DNA of 64,000 bases, from contig JAHBVR010000009.1 of NCBI GenBank assembly GCA_019637395.1, positions 267,628 through 331,627 of the forward strand. The letters run 5' to 3'. The notes below the pieces were generated by a model. The model searched no databases. It worked only from the letters and a program-made list of their open reading frames with translations, and was not told the origin of the DNA. Made by a program: the position numbers and the translations under genes. This stretch comes from Vulcanimicrobiota bacterium. Lineage in GTDB: Bacteria > Vulcanimicrobiota > Xenobia > Xenobiales > JADMJV01. Below, piece after piece: positions 1 through 8,705 of this stretch (position 1 is the first letter of the stretch; each line of letters opens with the position of its first letter).

Positions 1-1
1 T

Positions 2-661
2 CTGCGAGTCGAATTGACCAGCTCGGGCGAGGCCGCCCTGGCTCACTGGGTCAGCGAGCGGCTGGGAGCTTCGCAACCCATCCCGGACGCCCGCCTTATC
101 GTTCTTTGCGAATTGAAGAACGCACCTGCCGACCAGGAAGTGCTGGTGATCGCCGACCAGGGTGAAGTGGTGCCCCCGCACTTAGTGGAATCGGTCATCG
201 TGAGACCGCTGCGGGCCACCCGACTGGCGGCCATGCTGAGAACCTTGACCGGAGTGCCCGAAAGCGCCGTCCCGGAGCCCGGTCGCGCTCGCTTGAATAT
301 TTTGCTGGCTGAAGATAATCGCGTCAACCAGAAGGTGGCCCAGCGCCTCTTGAGCGAGATGGGCCACGAAGTGACCGTGGTGGGAGACGGTGTCCAGGCT
401 GTGGCCACGGCTCAGGAGCGGAGTTTTGACTTGATTTTGATGGACATCCACATGCCGGAAATGGATGGACTTCAGGCCATCCAGATCTTACGTGCCCAGG
501 GATACAAACTCCCGATCGTGGCCCTCACTGCCCTGGCCAGTCTGGAGGACGAGCAGATGTGTCTGCGCGCCGGCGCGAGCGCGTTTCTGAGCAAACCGTT
601 CGATCCGGCTCGGCTGGAGCAATTGCTACACCAAAGCGTGGGCACCGAGTTTTCTGGCTAA
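2..661 (+). CDS. C-terminal part of a hybrid sensor/response regulator (receiver domain), 5' partial
   Basis: The frame is open to the first base of the window, so the true start lies upstream. About 95 residues of a degenerate receiver-like or linker region come first. A complete CheY-type receiver domain follows from about residue 100, with the acidic pair in LLAEDN, the phospho-acceptor aspartate in LMDIHMPEMDG, the LTA threonine/alanine switch and the KPF lysine. Receiver domains at the very C terminus of long proteins usually belong to hybrid histidine kinases, so the missing part probably holds the kinase core; that is inference. The domain would accept phosphate from its own or a partner kinase. 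No DNA-binding output domain follows before the stop codon. Confidence 0.85.
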   Translation: MRVELTSSGEAALAHWVSERLGASQPIPDARLIVLCELKNAPADQEVLVIADQGEVVPPHLVESVIVRPLRATRLAAMLRTLTGVPESAVPEPGRARLNILLAEDNRVNQKVAQRLLSEMGHEVTVVGDGVQAVATAQERSFDLILMDIHMPEMDGLQAIQILRAQGYKLPIVALTALASLEDEQMCLRAGASAFLSKPFDPARLEQLLHQSVGTEFSG

Positions 662-709
662 GCTAAACACCAGCAGGATTATCAGGCTGACCTACAAAAA
701 AGCCTGGCT

Positions 710-961
710 ATGTTGGATAAAACTGAACTTTCCGCCTATCGAATGGCCTCGGCCATTGCCCGCCTCGCCTGGGTAAAAACCTACGGGGAAGCCTATTGGA
801 CGCAAGACGACGGAGTCGGCACCGTCGAGGTACACTTTGGAGCCGCCGGCCCGACCTGTAAGTGTTGTGGTGAGCCTTTGGATAAACAAAAGTGGTTGCG
901 TTTGATTCTGGGGGACTACGGGCCGGAGTTTCGCCGTCTGTTGCCGCCGCCCCCAAGGTGA
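710..961 (+). CDS. small hypothetical protein with a CxCC motif
   Basis: An 83-residue frame starts with ATG 48 bases after the receiver gene. It has no recognisable domain. The middle holds a CKCCGEPLD segment that could bind a metal, and the end is a run of prolines. No clear ribosome binding site precedes the ATG, so it could be expressed weakly or from another start. The residue composition is natural and no better frame competes, so I keep it as a probable gene of unknown function. Confidence 0.5.
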   Translation: MLDKTELSAYRMASAIARLAWVKTYGEAYWTQDDGVGTVEVHFGAAGPTCKCCGEPLDKQKWLRLILGDYGPEFRRLLPPPPR

Positions 962-989
962 TCCGGAAGGGACTCCAAAGTGCCGGTAG

Positions 990-1505
990 ATGACTCCCTG
1001 GATTACGCTGACTCTGGCCAGCATGCTCGGTTTGACGGCCGCCGGAAGCGACCCGGTCTGGCTGCATACTCCCTGGGCCGGCCTGGGTAGCGCTTTCCAT
1101 GCGGCCCACCCCCTTTTTCTGGGCACGCTGGCTCTGGCCTTGATGCTGGCGGCCGTGCCGCTGGAATTGCGAGTGGGCCGGGGCGGCTTGCTGGCCAGCT
1201 GGTCCTTGCCGTTGCTGCTGCAGTTCTGGCTATGGGGTCGCGCCTGGCCGGAATTGGGCGCTCTCTCGCTGCTGGCCACGCTGCTGCTGGTTTCTGTGCG
1301 CCGCTCGGAACGACTGCCCTGGAAGGTCTGGGGGCCCTTGCTGGTGGCCGAGGCGCTGACTCTCTACGCTGTGCGTCCCTCCTGGCTGGCTCTGGCGCTG
1401 ACGCTGGCGGTGGGATTGGCGGTGGGCCGCTGGGCGCGCAGCGAACCGGTGCAGATCCTGGGATGGGCGGGAGGCGGAGCCTTGATGCTGGCATGGCTCA
1501 GTTAG
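990..1505 (+). CDS. hypothetical integral membrane protein
   Basis: 171 residues, strongly hydrophobic throughout, with about five or six probable transmembrane segments separated by short arginine- and proline-containing loops. I recognise no family. Its last codons overlap the start of the downstream aminotransferase by 13 bases, so the two are probably translated from one message. The same segment is open in two other frames because of the high GC content. The hydrophobic frame is the convincing one, as its composition is that of a real polytopic membrane protein. Confidence 0.6.
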   Translation: MTPWITLTLASMLGLTAAGSDPVWLHTPWAGLGSAFHAAHPLFLGTLALALMLAAVPLELRVGRGGLLASWSLPLLLQFWLWGRAWPELGALSLLATLLLVSVRRSERLPWKVWGPLLVAEALTLYAVRPSWLALALTLAVGLAVGRWARSEPVQILGWAGGGALMLAWLS

Positions 1506-2623
1506 GTTCGCGCCGGCTTTTTCCGCACCTGAAGGCGGCCAGTTACCTGAACCACGCCGGCGTATCGCCGCTTTCCACGCCCGTGGTGGAAGCCGTGCAA
1601 AAAAGTCTGGCGGCTCTGGCTGGGGAGGGGGTCGGCGCCGTGCCGGAGCTGTTGTCCATGCGCTTCCGCCTGCGCTGCAAGCTGAGTTGGATGCTGGGAT
1701 GCGAGGCCGAGGATGTGGCTCTGACCACCGGCACATCCTGGGGAGTCCTGGCTATCGCCCAGAACTTTCCCTGGCGCCAGGGTGATCGCATCGCCTGTGT
1801 TGAGGGTGAGTTTCCCACCAACGTGACCCCCTGGCAGGCGACCGGCCAGGAAGTCATTTTTCTCAAACCGGACTTCAGCGATCTGGAGATGCAACTAAAA
1901 CGCGGGATTCGTTTGTTGGCCTTCAGCGCCGTCTCGTTTCAGACGGGCTGGCTCCACCCCTGGCGAGAAATCGCTCAGCTGGCTCACCAATACGAATGTG
2001 AGGTCTTCGTAGACGCCATCCAGGCGGTCGGAGTGCTACCTTTTTCGGTAGGAGAGCTTGACTATGTGGCGGGCGGCGCCCACAAATGGCTGATGGGGGC
2101 GGAGGGCTGCGGCTATCTCTACGTTTCTCCCCGGCGCCAAGCCCAACTGCACCGCCGCTGGGCGGGCTGGCTTAGCCATCAACAAGCCGTTGATTTCTTA
2201 TTCGAAGGCCCGGGTCATTTACGCTATGACCGGAGCCTTCGGGAAGACCCCCAGTTCCTGGAAATCGGCAGCAGTTCGGCACTCTCCCAAGCCGCTCTTG
2301 AGGCCAGCCTGAACCTGGTGCAGTTTGTGGGAGTGGAGGGAATCTTTGCCCACGTCACTCGCTATCTGGATGAACTGGAAGCGCAATTGAGCTTTCCCGG
2401 TTGGTTCAGCTTGCGCCAGCCCGGACGAACCTCCGGGATTCTTTCTCTGAAGCCGCCGCCGGGCACCGACCTGGCCGCCTGGGAGAAAGCTCTGCGTCAG
2501 CGCGGCGTGCAAATCTCCACCCCCGACGGCTTGATCCGTCTGGCTCCGCATTGGCCCAATTCCCTGGAGGAAGTGCCGCTGGTGGTGGAAGCTTTTCAGG
2601 AAGTGCAAAGGAGCTTTTTATGA
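1493..2623 (+). CDS. class V aminotransferase family protein
   Basis: 376 residues. Class V (NifS/cysteine desulfurase-like) fold with pyridoxal phosphate chemistry. The PLP aspartate/glutamine region is VDAIQAVG near residue 174, and the Schiff-base lysine is in GGAHKWLMG (K198). SYLNHAGVSPLS near the N terminus matches the family's substrate-binding start. The frame is open for 260 bases further upstream, but that part is the antisense-like shadow of the membrane gene. The ATG at 1493 gives the expected N terminus. Its stop overlaps the acyltransferase start as ATGA, so the two are translationally coupled. The exact substrate cannot be told; it may be a desulfurase-like or an isopenicillin-N-epimerase-like member. 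Confidence 0.85.
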   Translation: MAQLGSRRLFPHLKAASYLNHAGVSPLSTPVVEAVQKSLAALAGEGVGAVPELLSMRFRLRCKLSWMLGCEAEDVALTTGTSWGVLAIAQNFPWRQGDRIACVEGEFPTNVTPWQATGQEVIFLKPDFSDLEMQLKRGIRLLAFSAVSFQTGWLHPWREIAQLAHQYECEVFVDAIQAVGVLPFSVGELDYVAGGAHKWLMGAEGCGYLYVSPRRQAQLHRRWAGWLSHQQAVDFLFEGPGHLRYDRSLREDPQFLEIGSSSALSQAALEASLNLVQFVGVEGIFAHVTRYLDELEAQLSFPGWFSLRQPGRTSGILSLKPPPGTDLAAWEKALRQRGVQISTPDGLIRLAPHWPNSLEEVPLVVEAFQEVQRSFL

Positions 2624-3324
2624 GCTTGATCTACGCCGTCAGTCTGCGCGCTCTGAAGTCCCTGTTGCTGCCGTTCTGGGTGCCCATCTTGAAGGGGGTG
2701 GAGAACATCCCTGTCGACGGTCCTGTGATTCTGGTCTCCAACCATCCGACCGTGCTCGATGGCCTGGTCTTGGGCAGCGTGTTGCCGCGTAAGGTGCGCT
2801 TTCTGGTTTCTACGGAACCACTCAAAGTGCCGTTGGTGGGTTGGTGGCTGCGCGCCCTGGGTTTCATCCCGGTGGGCCGTGGCGAAGGGGCCATGGATCG
2901 CACCCTGGAGGCCTTGCGCCAGGGAGACTGTGTGGGCTTTTACCCGGAAGCGGACCCGACCCACAGTTACGAGCTGCAGCCCTTTCACAAAGGGGTGGCG
3001 CTGGTCGGGGAATGGACGCGCGCTCCGGTGGTCCCGGTGACGACGTATGGTAGCGAACAGCTCTGTTCTGCCGACTGCAAGTATGTGAGTGGCGGCCACG
3101 TCTGGATTACTTTTGGAAAGCCCCTCTATTGGCAAGAGGGGGAAGCGACCGCCGACTTTTTGGAGCGCATGCGCGAAGCCATCCGTGTCCCGCTGCAAAA
3201 TCCGCCCGCGCCTCGCCCTCGCCCGCGCCAACTGAGCCACTGGCTCTGCACCGCCCTGTGGACCCCCGTCAGTTGGGCCCTGCTCAAACTGGCCGACTTC
3301 GTGCGGCCGGGCGGTAAGCGCTAA
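2620..3324 (+). CDS. PlsC-like 1-acylglycerol-3-phosphate acyltransferase family protein
   Basis: 234 residues. This family transfers an acyl chain to lysophosphatidate or a related acceptor at the inner membrane. The catalytic HX4D motif is NHPTVLD (H42, D47), and FYPEA near residue 108 matches the second substrate-binding block. A hydrophobic N terminus and an amphipathic C-terminal segment would hold it to the membrane. The ATG at 2620 overlaps the aminotransferase stop by four bases (ATGA), which fixes the start. A role in lipid or glycolipid acylation is likely, but the acceptor is unknown. Its 3' end overlaps a small convergent gene by 41 bases. Confidence 0.85.
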   Translation: MSLIYAVSLRALKSLLLPFWVPILKGVENIPVDGPVILVSNHPTVLDGLVLGSVLPRKVRFLVSTEPLKVPLVGWWLRALGFIPVGRGEGAMDRTLEALRQGDCVGFYPEADPTHSYELQPFHKGVALVGEWTRAPVVPVTTYGSEQLCSADCKYVSGGHVWITFGKPLYWQEGEATADFLERMREAIRVPLQNPPAPRPRPRQLSHWLCTALWTPVSWALLKLADFVRPGGKR

Positions 3325-3568
3325 CTGTGGTGGCGCTAACTTTAAGCGGCCGGGTGCGACTTATTTTCCAGTGCGGAAGCCTGCGGTCCAGTTCTCGCAT
3401 CACTTCCGCCAATCGCTCATTTCGAGGCGTATGGCTTCGGATAGACATTTCTTGCTCCAGCATGGCCACCTGGACTTGCTCGAAGGCCTTAGAAGTAATT
3501 TGACGCTGCGATGCCAACGTGTTCAGCAGGTGCTCAGCCTCCCGGTTCAGTCGTCCGTTGACATCCAT
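3284..3568 (-). CDS. small hypothetical protein
   Basis: 94 residues on the minus strand, 36 bases downstream of the GspF-N-like gene and in the same direction. The first 65 residues are helical and charged and read like a genuine protein. The last part overlaps the 3' end of the acyltransferase gene on the other strand and is arginine-rich, as read-through of a shadow would be. No domain is recognised and the ribosome binding site is weak. Confidence 0.4.
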   Translation of the reverse strand: MDVNGRLNREAEHLLNTLASQRQITSKAFEQVQVAMLEQEMSIRSHTPRNERLAEVMRELDRRLPHWKISRTRPLKVSATTVSAYRPAARSRPV

Positions 3569-3604
3569 CTTGCAAGAAGATCCGCGAATGAAACAGTCGT
3601 CAAA

Positions 3605-4324
3605 CTAGCTCGGCTTGCCGGGCTTGATGACGAGCTTCAAATTGGTATGCTTGCCGCCCTGAGGAATGATGCGAATCACCTCGGTGGAGGCCTCGCCCAG
3701 CCCAGGCTTGCGGGCATGCACGATCAACTGGCGGGCCTTGCGGGTGGATTCGAACTCGACATCCACCAGGAAGTGACCGGGGCGGGGATGTTTCAGCTTG
3801 GTCCAATCATAGGTCTGCTGATAGGGAATCTCCGGCAAATCCACGGTAATTTGCACATCGCCCAGTGAACTGGAGCCGACTACTTCGACGGACCCCTCCA
3901 CCTGCAACTTGAGAGCCGTCAAATTAGGCGTGGCCGGAGCCCGCGACGGGCCCGAGCCGGGATTGCGAGCACCGGGAGTGCGCCAGCCAGCCACCATCCA
4001 CACCAGCCCCACCACGATAAGCACCGCCATGACAGCCCGAACCGTGTGCACCGGAAACAGATCCTGGAGGCGCTGCAGCAAACCGGGCCGGTAAGCGCGA
4101 GCCTCGGCCGGGCCCGTGTGATAACGGCTGGTGGCCGACTTGGTCTGCACCTTGATGGCCGGCTCGGGGGCTCCGTCCACCACCTCGCGCAGTTCGATGA
4201 CCGTATAACCACGGCGATGGGCGATCTCGCGGGCGTCGGACAGGCTCTGAGCCTCCATGGTGCCGCGTCGAATCTTCCCCTCGGTATCGCTCACTTGAAA
4301 GTGAAAACGGGCCATCGCGCTCAT
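3605..4324 (-). CDS. membrane protein with a GspF-N-like N-terminal segment
   Basis: 239 residues. Residues 4-45 (ARFHFQVSD...GKIRRGTMEA...AREIAHRRGYTVIEL) follow the pattern of the extreme N terminus of GspF/PilC proteins: an aromatic-rich strand, a G-rich turn, a helix and a second strand. A basic linker, one transmembrane segment near residues 95-115 and a periplasmic-type C-terminal domain of about 120 residues follow. The start is either the ATG at 4324 or the ATG at 4315. The window's GspF-like protein (14956-16086) has a start that departs from this pattern, so this gene may provide a related cytoplasmic adaptor. That link is inference. It is transcribed divergently from smc. Confidence 0.65.
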   Translation of the reverse strand: MSAMARFHFQVSDTEGKIRRGTMEAQSLSDAREIAHRRGYTVIELREVVDGAPEPAIKVQTKSATSRYHTGPAEARAYRPGLLQRLQDLFPVHTVRAVMAVLIVVGLVWMVAGWRTPGARNPGSGPSRAPATPNLTALKLQVEGSVEVVGSSSLGDVQITVDLPEIPYQQTYDWTKLKHPRPGHFLVDVEFESTRKARQLIVHARKPGLGEASTEVIRIIPQGGKHTNLKLVIKPGKPS

Positions 4325-4453
4325 AGATTAGGCGGGCGGCCAAAATTTCCTCGGCAGGATTCGTCTGGAGTGAGGGCGTACGAACAGACGTTTCGCAGGA
4401 AAGCCTATATTAATTGAAAAATACTCAACACAACCCGTCAAAGGATTTCAATC

Positions 4454-7400
4454 TTGTTCCTTAAGCGACTGGAACTTTATGGCTTCAAAACTTTCTCGCA
4501 GAAGACCGAGATCGATTTTACGCGTGGTTTTTTAGCGGTCGTCGGCCCCAATGGAAGCGGCAAGAGCAACCTGACCGACGCCATTCGCTTCTGCCTGGGG
4601 GAACACAGCGTCAAAGCCATGCGAGCCACCAAGCTGGAAGAACTGGTCTTCGCCGGCTCGCCCACCCGCAAAGGCGCACCCTATGCGGAAGTCACCGCCA
4701 TCTTTGACAATAGCGACCAGGTGCTGCCGCTGGACCTGGCCGAGGTGGCCATCACCCGCCGCCTGGACGCCGAAGGCGACAGCAAGTTCTTCATCAATCG
4801 CACCGCCTGCCGCCTGCGCGACATCCACGAAATGCTCATGGGCAGCGGCGTCGGTCCGGGCAGCTTCTCGGTGTTGGGCGGCAAAGAAGTGGATATGGTG
4901 CTCTCCACCGACCCCAAAGAACGCCGTAACATGCTGGAAGAAACGGCCGGCGTCAACCGCTACAAATTCCGCAAACGCGAAGCTTCCCGGCGGCTGGAGA
5001 AAACCGCCGCCAACCTGACCCGCCTCTACGACATCCTGCGCGAGCTGGAACTGCAACTGGAGGAAAGCGAAAAGCAACTGGAGCGTTACCGCAAATACCG
5101 AGAAGCCCAGGTCGAGCTGAAAGCGCTCGAGCTGGAGCTGGCCATCCAGGAATGGAGCCGCCTGCAGCAGTCGATCGAGGAACTGCGGGCCAAACTGGCC
5201 AAAGCCAGGGCTCAGGTGGCCGAACTCGAGGAACTCTCCGAGCAGGCCCGCCACGCCCTGGAGGCCGCTTCCTTGGAAAAACGCCGCCGCGACGCCGAAC
5301 GCGAGCGCCTGCTGGGTGGCTGCGCCGAGTTGCGCGAAAAAACCAGCGTCACCCGCGCCAACCTGGATTCGCTGGTCAAGCGGCGCACCGAACTGGAACA
5401 CTCCGCGCAGAACGCCGAAGCTCGGCTGGCTTCGGCCGAGCAGCGCATGCAAGACTGCGAAAAAGACCTGGAAGCGGTGCTGCTGGCCCTGCCCGAAGCC
5501 GGCGCGGAGCTCACGGCCGCGCGCGCCAAGCTGCAGCAGGCTCGGCAAGATCGCGAGCAACTGCCTTTGCAGGGTCACAGCCCCCATGCCCAACTGCGCC
5601 AACGCCTGGCCGCGGTGGAAAAAGAGCAGCACCAGGGATTGGGACGCCGCGAGACTTTGCGCGCCCGCCAGGAAGCCGACGACGAGCGTATTCTGGAACT
5701 GATCGAGCAGCGCGAAACCTCCCGCAAAGAGCTGCTGGAGGCCGCCAACGAGTCCGAGCTGGACAGCGAATTGGTGGAACAACTGCAAGAAGCCGGCACC
5801 CTCACGGCCCAGGTGGAAGCCGAGAAGAAGCAGCTAGAGCAGCAACTGCTGGAAGTGCAGCAGCAACATCGCGAACTCGAAAGACAACGCCGTCCGCTGG
5901 TCAGCAAGCTGGCCGAACTGGAAGCCCTGCTGGATGACGGCAGCGGCCTGCCGCCGGCCGTGCGGGCCGTGCTGCAGTGGAAAGATCCAGGCATGCTGGG
6001 CCTGCTGGGGCAACTGGTCAAAGTTCCCTCCGGTCTGGAGCAAGCTTTTGAAGCGGCCCTGGGCGGCCACGTCAACGACGTCATCACCCGCGACCGGCGG
6101 GTGGCCTCCAACTTGATCGAACGCCTCAAGCAGGAACGCATCGGCCGCGTTACCTTCTGGCCGCTGGACCTGGAGCGCATGCCCCCGCCCCCGCCCCAGC
6201 TGCCCGACCGCCGCGGGGTGGTGGGCCTGGCCCTGGAATTGCTTGGCTATCCGCGCGAAATCGAGAGCGTGCTGGGGGAGATGCTGGGGCGCACCGTGAT
6301 CATGGAAGATATGCCCACGGCGCTGCAGCTCTACGATCGCTGCCGCGGCCGCCGGCCGCATCTGGTCACGCGCCAGGGCGAATATTTAAACCCTTCCGGC
6401 GCCCTCACCGGCGGCGCCGCCCGCCAGAATCAATCCGGCCTGCTCTCGCGCCGGCGCCTGCTGGACGAAGCCCGCCAGCAACTGCAAAAGCAGGAAATCG
6501 AATTGCAGCGCTGCCGCGACCGCGAAGAAAAGCTGCTGGCCGAGCGCACTCAGGCCGACCAGACGCTGCAGGCGGCGCGCGAGGCCTTCCGCTCGCTGAA
6601 GGCCGAACTGGCCGACCTGGAAGCCGAAGGCAAGCGCAAGAACCAGGATCGCGAACGCCTGCAGCGCGGCCTGGACAAAGCCGAAGAAGAACTCAAAATG
6701 CTGCAGCAGCGTTCGCAGGCCGCCGATCTGGAACTGGACGAGTTGGAAGAGTCGTTGGCCGGATGGGCTAGGGAAAAGGCCGAGCTGGAAAGTCAGTTGA
6801 CCCAGTTTCAAGAGGAAGAAGCCCGCCTGCAGACGTTGCGCGAGGAGCTGCAGACCCGTCTGGGTGAATGCGAACTCGAATTCGAGCGGCGCCGTCAAGC
6901 CCACCAACAACTGGAAAGCGAGCAGGTGCGCGTGCTCCAGCGCAAAGAGGAGCTGGTGGCCGACCAATCTCAAGCCGAGAGCGAAGCTCAGCGCTGCCGC
7001 CAGCTTCTGGGGGGCATGCAGGCCGAAAATGACGGACTGCAGACCCTGCTGGAAAGCTTGCAGGCCGAGCTGGAAGAACGCCAGCAACAGCTTGAGCAAC
7101 AGCGTCTGGAAAATCTGGAGCGCGAAGCCGCCTGGACAGCCCTGGCCGAACAGGTGCGCCAACTGGACGAGGACCTGCGCACCCGGCAGAACCAGCAGAC
7201 CAAGGTGGAAATCGAACTGGCCGGACTGGAAGCTCGTCGCGAAGAAGCGCTGGAGCGCCTGGGGGACGTCCCCGAGGGCGAGGAAGTCAAGCCGGCCAAC
7301 CCCATGACCCCGCTGGAGCTGGAAAAAGCCAAACAGCGCGCCAACCGCCTGCGCAATTTCCTGGAAAACTTCGGTTCGGTCAATCTGGGCGCTCAAGAAG

Positions 7401-8017
7401 ACCACGAACGCCTCCAGGAGCGCCATCTGGATCTCAAGTCACAGGTCGACGATCTGGAAGAAGGCGCCGCCAGTCTGCGCGCCATCATGGCCGAACTGGA
7501 CGCCATCACGGTGGTGCAGTTTAAGGAGACTTACGACAAAGTCAACGAGACCTTCGCCAAGGTTTTTGTCGATCTATTTCAGGGCGGCAACGCCCGCCTG
7601 GAACTGTGCAATCCGGACGATCTGCTCGATTCGGGCGTGGAAATCGTCGCCTGTCCACCGGGCAAACGCTTGCAAAATCTACAGTTGCTCTCCAGTGGCG
7701 AGCGCGCCCTCTCGGCCATGGCCTTCCTACTTTCGCTACTCACGGTCAAGCCCAGCCCGATCGTCATTCTGGACGAGCTGGATGCCCCTCTGGACGACTC
7801 CAACGTGGAGCGGGTGGCCAGCCGCCTGGGCAATTTCGCCAATTCTTCGCAGTTCCTGGTCATCACCCACAACCGCAAAACCATGGAATTCGCCGACCGC
7901 CTCTACGGCGTAACCATGGAGGAGCCCGGCGTCAGCCGCATCCTCTCGGTCAAGCTTACCCAAGACGGGGAATACGCCCCCAGCGAAGCCCCGCTGAAAG
8001 AAGAAGCCCATGTCTAA
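4454..8017 (+). CDS. smc: chromosome segregation ATPase SMC
   Basis: 1187 residues, normal for bacterial SMC. The N-terminal head has Walker A GPNGSGKSN (residues 31-39). Two long glutamine- and glutamate-rich coiled coils flank a hinge near residues 510-660. The C-terminal head has the ABC signature LLSSGERALSAM and Walker B IVILDELDAPLDD. The dimer with its kleisin and WHD partners loads at ParB/parS and compacts the chromosome; parB and a parS lie 36 kb downstream, but scpA/scpB are not here. Translation starts at TTG 4454, with AAGGA at a suitable distance. The next gene starts eight bases before its stop, so this is the first gene of a three-gene operon. Confidence 0.97.
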   Translation: MFLKRLELYGFKTFSQKTEIDFTRGFLAVVGPNGSGKSNLTDAIRFCLGEHSVKAMRATKLEELVFAGSPTRKGAPYAEVTAIFDNSDQVLPLDLAEVAITRRLDAEGDSKFFINRTACRLRDIHEMLMGSGVGPGSFSVLGGKEVDMVLSTDPKERRNMLEETAGVNRYKFRKREASRRLEKTAANLTRLYDILRELELQLEESEKQLERYRKYREAQVELKALELELAIQEWSRLQQSIEELRAKLAKARAQVAELEELSEQARHALEAASLEKRRRDAERERLLGGCAELREKTSVTRANLDSLVKRRTELEHSAQNAEARLASAEQRMQDCEKDLEAVLLALPEAGAELTAARAKLQQARQDREQLPLQGHSPHAQLRQRLAAVEKEQHQGLGRRETLRARQEADDERILELIEQRETSRKELLEAANESELDSELVEQLQEAGTLTAQVEAEKKQLEQQLLEVQQQHRELERQRRPLVSKLAELEALLDDGSGLPPAVRAVLQWKDPGMLGLLGQLVKVPSGLEQAFEAALGGHVNDVITRDRRVASNLIERLKQERIGRVTFWPLDLERMPPPPPQLPDRRGVVGLALELLGYPREIESVLGEMLGRTVIMEDMPTALQLYDRCRGRRPHLVTRQGEYLNPSGALTGGAARQNQSGLLSRRRLLDEARQQLQKQEIELQRCRDREEKLLAERTQADQTLQAAREAFRSLKAELADLEAEGKRKNQDRERLQRGLDKAEEELKMLQQRSQAADLELDELEESLAGWAREKAELESQLTQFQEEEARLQTLREELQTRLGECELEFERRRQAHQQLESEQVRVLQRKEELVADQSQAESEAQRCRQLLGGMQAENDGLQTLLESLQAELEERQQQLEQQRLENLEREAAWTALAEQVRQLDEDLRTRQNQQTKVEIELAGLEARREEALERLGDVPEGEEVKPANPMTPLELEKAKQRANRLRNFLENFGSVNLGAQEDHERLQERHLDLKSQVDDLEEGAASLRAIMAELDAITVVQFKETYDKVNETFAKVFVDLFQGGNARLELCNPDDLLDSGVEIVACPPGKRLQNLQLLSSGERALSAMAFLLSLLTVKPSPIVILDELDAPLDDSNVERVASRLGNFANSSQFLVITHNRKTMEFADRLYGVTMEEPGVSRILSVKLTQDGEYAPSEAPLKEEAHV

Positions 8018-8705
8018 ACTGCTCTCGCTGCTCTCGCGCAAATTTGTCTTGATGGTCAGCCTGCCCAAAAACGATCCCAAGCTGGCGGTGGCCGCCGTGG
8101 AATCCGGCGCTCAATGCTTGAAGGTGCACATCAACTGCCACCATTTCGCCAGCGGCACCACTTTTCACGCCTGGAAAGAAGAGCGCAAAGCCATTCTTGA
8201 GGTGCTCTCGGCGGTGGATGTGCCGATCGGCATTGTGACCGGAGAAGAAACCCAACCGGATGCGGAAGACCTGGCCGACATCCAGAGCCAGCGCTTCGAC
8301 TTTTGGGACCTGTTCGCCAAATTCACCCCCCCCGGACATCTGAAACTGTCCATGGGCCGGATGGTGGCGGTCGACAGCGGCTGGACTCCCGACTTGATGA
8401 AAGCGCTGGAAGAAATCGGCATCCACATCATCGAGGGCTCGGTGATTCCTAAAACCGAATACCGCACTCCCCTCAACCTGGTCGATCTGGCTACCTACCT
8501 GCGCCTGACCCGGGCCAGCAATATGCCGGTCCTGATTCCCACCCAGAAGGCGGTTCAGCCCCATGAGGTGGGGGCGCTGCAGAAAGTGGGCGCGGCCGGC
8601 CTGACCATCGGCGCGGTGGTGACCGGACTGGAGGAAGCCGGCCTGCGCGCGGCCACTCGGGCCTTCGCCGAGCACATCGAGGACCTGCCCCCCAATCAGG
8701 GCTGA
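8010..8705 (+). CDS. probable TIM-barrel protein of unknown function
   Basis: 231 residues. The regular alternation of strands and helices (VSLPKNDPKLAVAAVESGA, IGIVTGEET, IHIIEGSVIP, AAGLTIGAVVTG) and the terminal phosphate-loop-like AAGLTIGAV suggest a (beta/alpha)8 barrel related to the epimerase and synthase families of nucleotide or sugar metabolism. I cannot name the reaction. The ATG overlaps the smc stop by eight bases and its own stop overlaps the DUF4127 start (TGATG), so all three genes are co-translated. Confidence 0.7.
   Translation: MSKLLSLLSRKFVLMVSLPKNDPKLAVAAVESGAQCLKVHINCHHFASGTTFHAWKEERKAILEVLSAVDVPIGIVTGEETQPDAEDLADIQSQRFDFWDLFAKFTPPGHLKLSMGRMVAVDSGWTPDLMKALEEIGIHIIEGSVIPKTEYRTPLNLVDLATYLRLTRASNMPVLIPTQKAVQPHEVGALQKVGAAGLTIGAVVTGLEEAGLRAATRAFAEHIEDLPPNQG

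Noticed and set aside
3371-3868. 165-residue plus-strand frame
   Set aside because: Antisense to the end of the GspF-N-like gene and the small gene next to it; glutamine/histidine-rich shadow composition.
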